From positions 10,609,501 through 10,673,500 of the forward strand of contig NC_060106.1 of the NCBI RefSeq assembly GCF_021155765.1: a DNA stretch of 64,000 bases, given 5' to 3'. The position numbers and the translations under genes were made by a program. Positions 62,366-64,000 of the stretch are shown here, piece after piece; within the stretch, counting starts at the first letter, position 1; every line of letters begins with the position of its first letter. Origin of the DNA: Diprion similis (lineage: Eukaryota; Arthropoda; Insecta; Hymenoptera; Diprionidae). The notes beneath the pieces were generated by a model. That model was not told the origin of the DNA and did no database searches. It worked only from the letters and a program-made list of their open reading frames with translations.

Positions 62366-64000
62366 CGGTCTATGTAACTGCAATTTAGTTCATTCATTGA
62401 TTGACGCTAAGTGCATGAATGACTTTTGACTGTGAATGAATATATTCATATATCAGTAGCTGGTTTATTTTCAGATTTAATATTTTAGCAGGGCTTTTAC
62501 TTTGATAAAACTAAAATATATAAATGTTTTATGTGCAATGATTGCGCTTAAGGTACTTGCACGTATTTATTTACGATCAAATTACCCTTCTCTGTTAAAG
62601 ATGTCAAATTTCACAGCCGATACATGCGGGTAATAAATGCTTTAAATTCTGTTTCCGTAATAAAATATTATTCAAATATATGATTATTGCAGAGGTAAGT
62701 GATTAAGCAACTGTAGATTTATAGAAAAACTGATCGTTCCATAATTGAATGTAGGTCATTTACTTGATCAGTGAAAAATTTTTCCTCGCGTATAATTTAT
62801 CGTACGATTTCAAGTTTAACGATTCACTTCCCATAGACAAGACGACTATCCTCTAATACACTTTCTACGAATTCGCAATATGCATTATCACCGATGGTGC
62901 GTATGCGATTTGCAACGTCGGTATTTTGCGAAATTCTCATCTCATACCGTCTATAATGCAGCAACGATACACCCGGTGATTAATAAAACGCTGTCGAAAA
63001 ACAATGGGTGTAGAAACGATTGTTTTAGCGAGACATTATTCTTCTGCAGAACAGATACGAATTTTTTGCGTTGAACAAGAAAATAGAAAAAAAAACACGG
63101 AATTTTGATAAACTGCGTCACCTGACGTAATACGTAGGCTAATCAAGATCGACGCAGCAAAACATTTTCGCCTCTGGTCTCAACACGTGAAGCGACCGTT
63201 ACTCAACAGCCTGTTATTCAATAAACATCTCTGTTCCACTTTACGAATTCTTTACAGGTCTCGATTTCTCTACGATCAACGTTCGTTACAGGCGCATATT
63301 ACACATTCGTATAACACACCTGTGTGTACCACCTATTAAAATTTCGTAACCGAATAATTCTCCGCCGCCTGACATAACGTCCATGCAACTTTGCTGGATT
63401 TTTATTACAGGTATTACAGTACTTGCGATAAAATTAATATCTGTGCAGTCTTGCAACGTTTGGTTGCAATTTTGTTCGCTGCAATCAAGAGCGTCCACCA
63501 AATCGCAGGTGGTTCGTAGAACGAGTTTAAAAAGTGGAAATTGAAGGTTTGTCTGAATTTTACGAAACGAAACCTGTTTTATTCCGGTATATCGAATGTC
63601 AAAAGTCCAGCATGCGGAAAGCATTCCATTTAAAGAAGCAAACGAGCATCATTCACCTCCTTTCTCAACGTTGACCTCAATGAAAAAGCCTCCACAACAG
63701 AGTTCTGGAATTCGAACGCGCGAACGGACGCAAATTAACTCGCATCCGTGAATAGCGACAAAATAGGCAGTCGAAGCTGCTGGCTATAATAAGCGCGTGA
63801 GAGAGCAGAAAGTTGACAATTAGAATGAAGCCACGCGCTTCTTCGTCCCGCATGAAAGTTCCCAGCCGTTACGAATATCACATACACGTTTGCGTTGAGT
63901 TAATTTTTTTTTTAAATCCGAACTTGACTTGTCATTATAATTTCAGACACTATCACTGAAATTTACTCAAAATATTTAAAAATTTTCGGAGTCGAAAACT

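Larger units (their letters stand above)
59396..64000. other. Upstream intron or intergenic DNA of the Rab-effector gene
   Basis: Contains a T26 run at 59543-59568, a TC microsatellite at 59707-59738 and TA-rich tracts at 62336-62365. The missing 5' exon of the long isoform was not located and may be beyond the right edge. One small secreted-type open frame is listed separately at 60547-60687. Confidence 0.45.

Noticed and set aside
63286-63624. Minus-strand open frame of 112 codons with several cysteines
   Set aside because: No signal peptide, no domain, no splice continuity with neighbours and a mediocre start context; kept as chance.
1-64000. CRISPR arrays, phage, operon or bacterial features
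   Set aside because: No spaced direct repeats of that type; genes are spliced and eukaryotic.

Overview
The window looks like arthropod nuclear DNA, most likely an insect. It has split genes with GT-AG introns, AT-rich introns and intergenic DNA, simple repeats, small foldback elements, and single-copy metazoan gene families. A basal hymenopteran such as a sawfly is my guess; nothing in the sequence proves it. Exon models were built by hand by matching splice phases, and nearly every junction listed keeps the reading frame.

Layout: (1) 1-7.4 kb is upstream non-coding DNA with no convincing gene. (2) 7.57-11.96 kb, plus strand: a secreted, very basic protein of about 907 aa ending in an avidin-like domain. 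(3) 12.81-20.42 kb, minus strand: the ciliary transition-zone protein RPGRIP1L (fantom), 19 exons found, convergent with the avidin-like gene. (4) 21.89-23.76 kb, plus strand: F-actin capping protein alpha, divergent from RPGRIP1L. (5) 25.56-29.64 kb, plus strand: queuosine nucleoside glycosylase (QNG1/DUF2419). A whole seven-exon gene for an FSIP2-like sperm-type coiled-coil protein lies on the opposite strand inside its second intron. (6) 31.25 kb to beyond 59.4 kb, minus strand: a large, mostly disordered Rab-effector-like gene that fills the right half of the window.

The most unusual feature is in gene 6. Twelve shared 3' exons can be joined, in the same phase, to either of two N-termini. 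One is a FYVE-type Rab-binding zinc-finger module of the Slac2/MyRIP/rabphilin kind, in exons at 59.4, 57.1, 51.7 and 50.1 kb. The other is a 30-codon exon at 42.7 kb with its own ATG and one transmembrane segment. One locus may therefore make both a Rab-recruited and a membrane-anchored form of the same scaffold. The avidin-like protein is also notable: it keeps the avidin cysteine and glycine framework but appears to lack most of the biotin pocket, and it is fused to a long basic, disordered N-terminal part.

Functionally the genes are a mixed set: cilium and sperm structure (RPGRIP1L, FSIP2-like), actin (capping protein), tRNA-base salvage (QNG1), membrane traffic or cytoskeletal scaffolding (Rab effector), and one secreted protein. 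I see no operon-like logic beyond convergent, divergent and nested packing.
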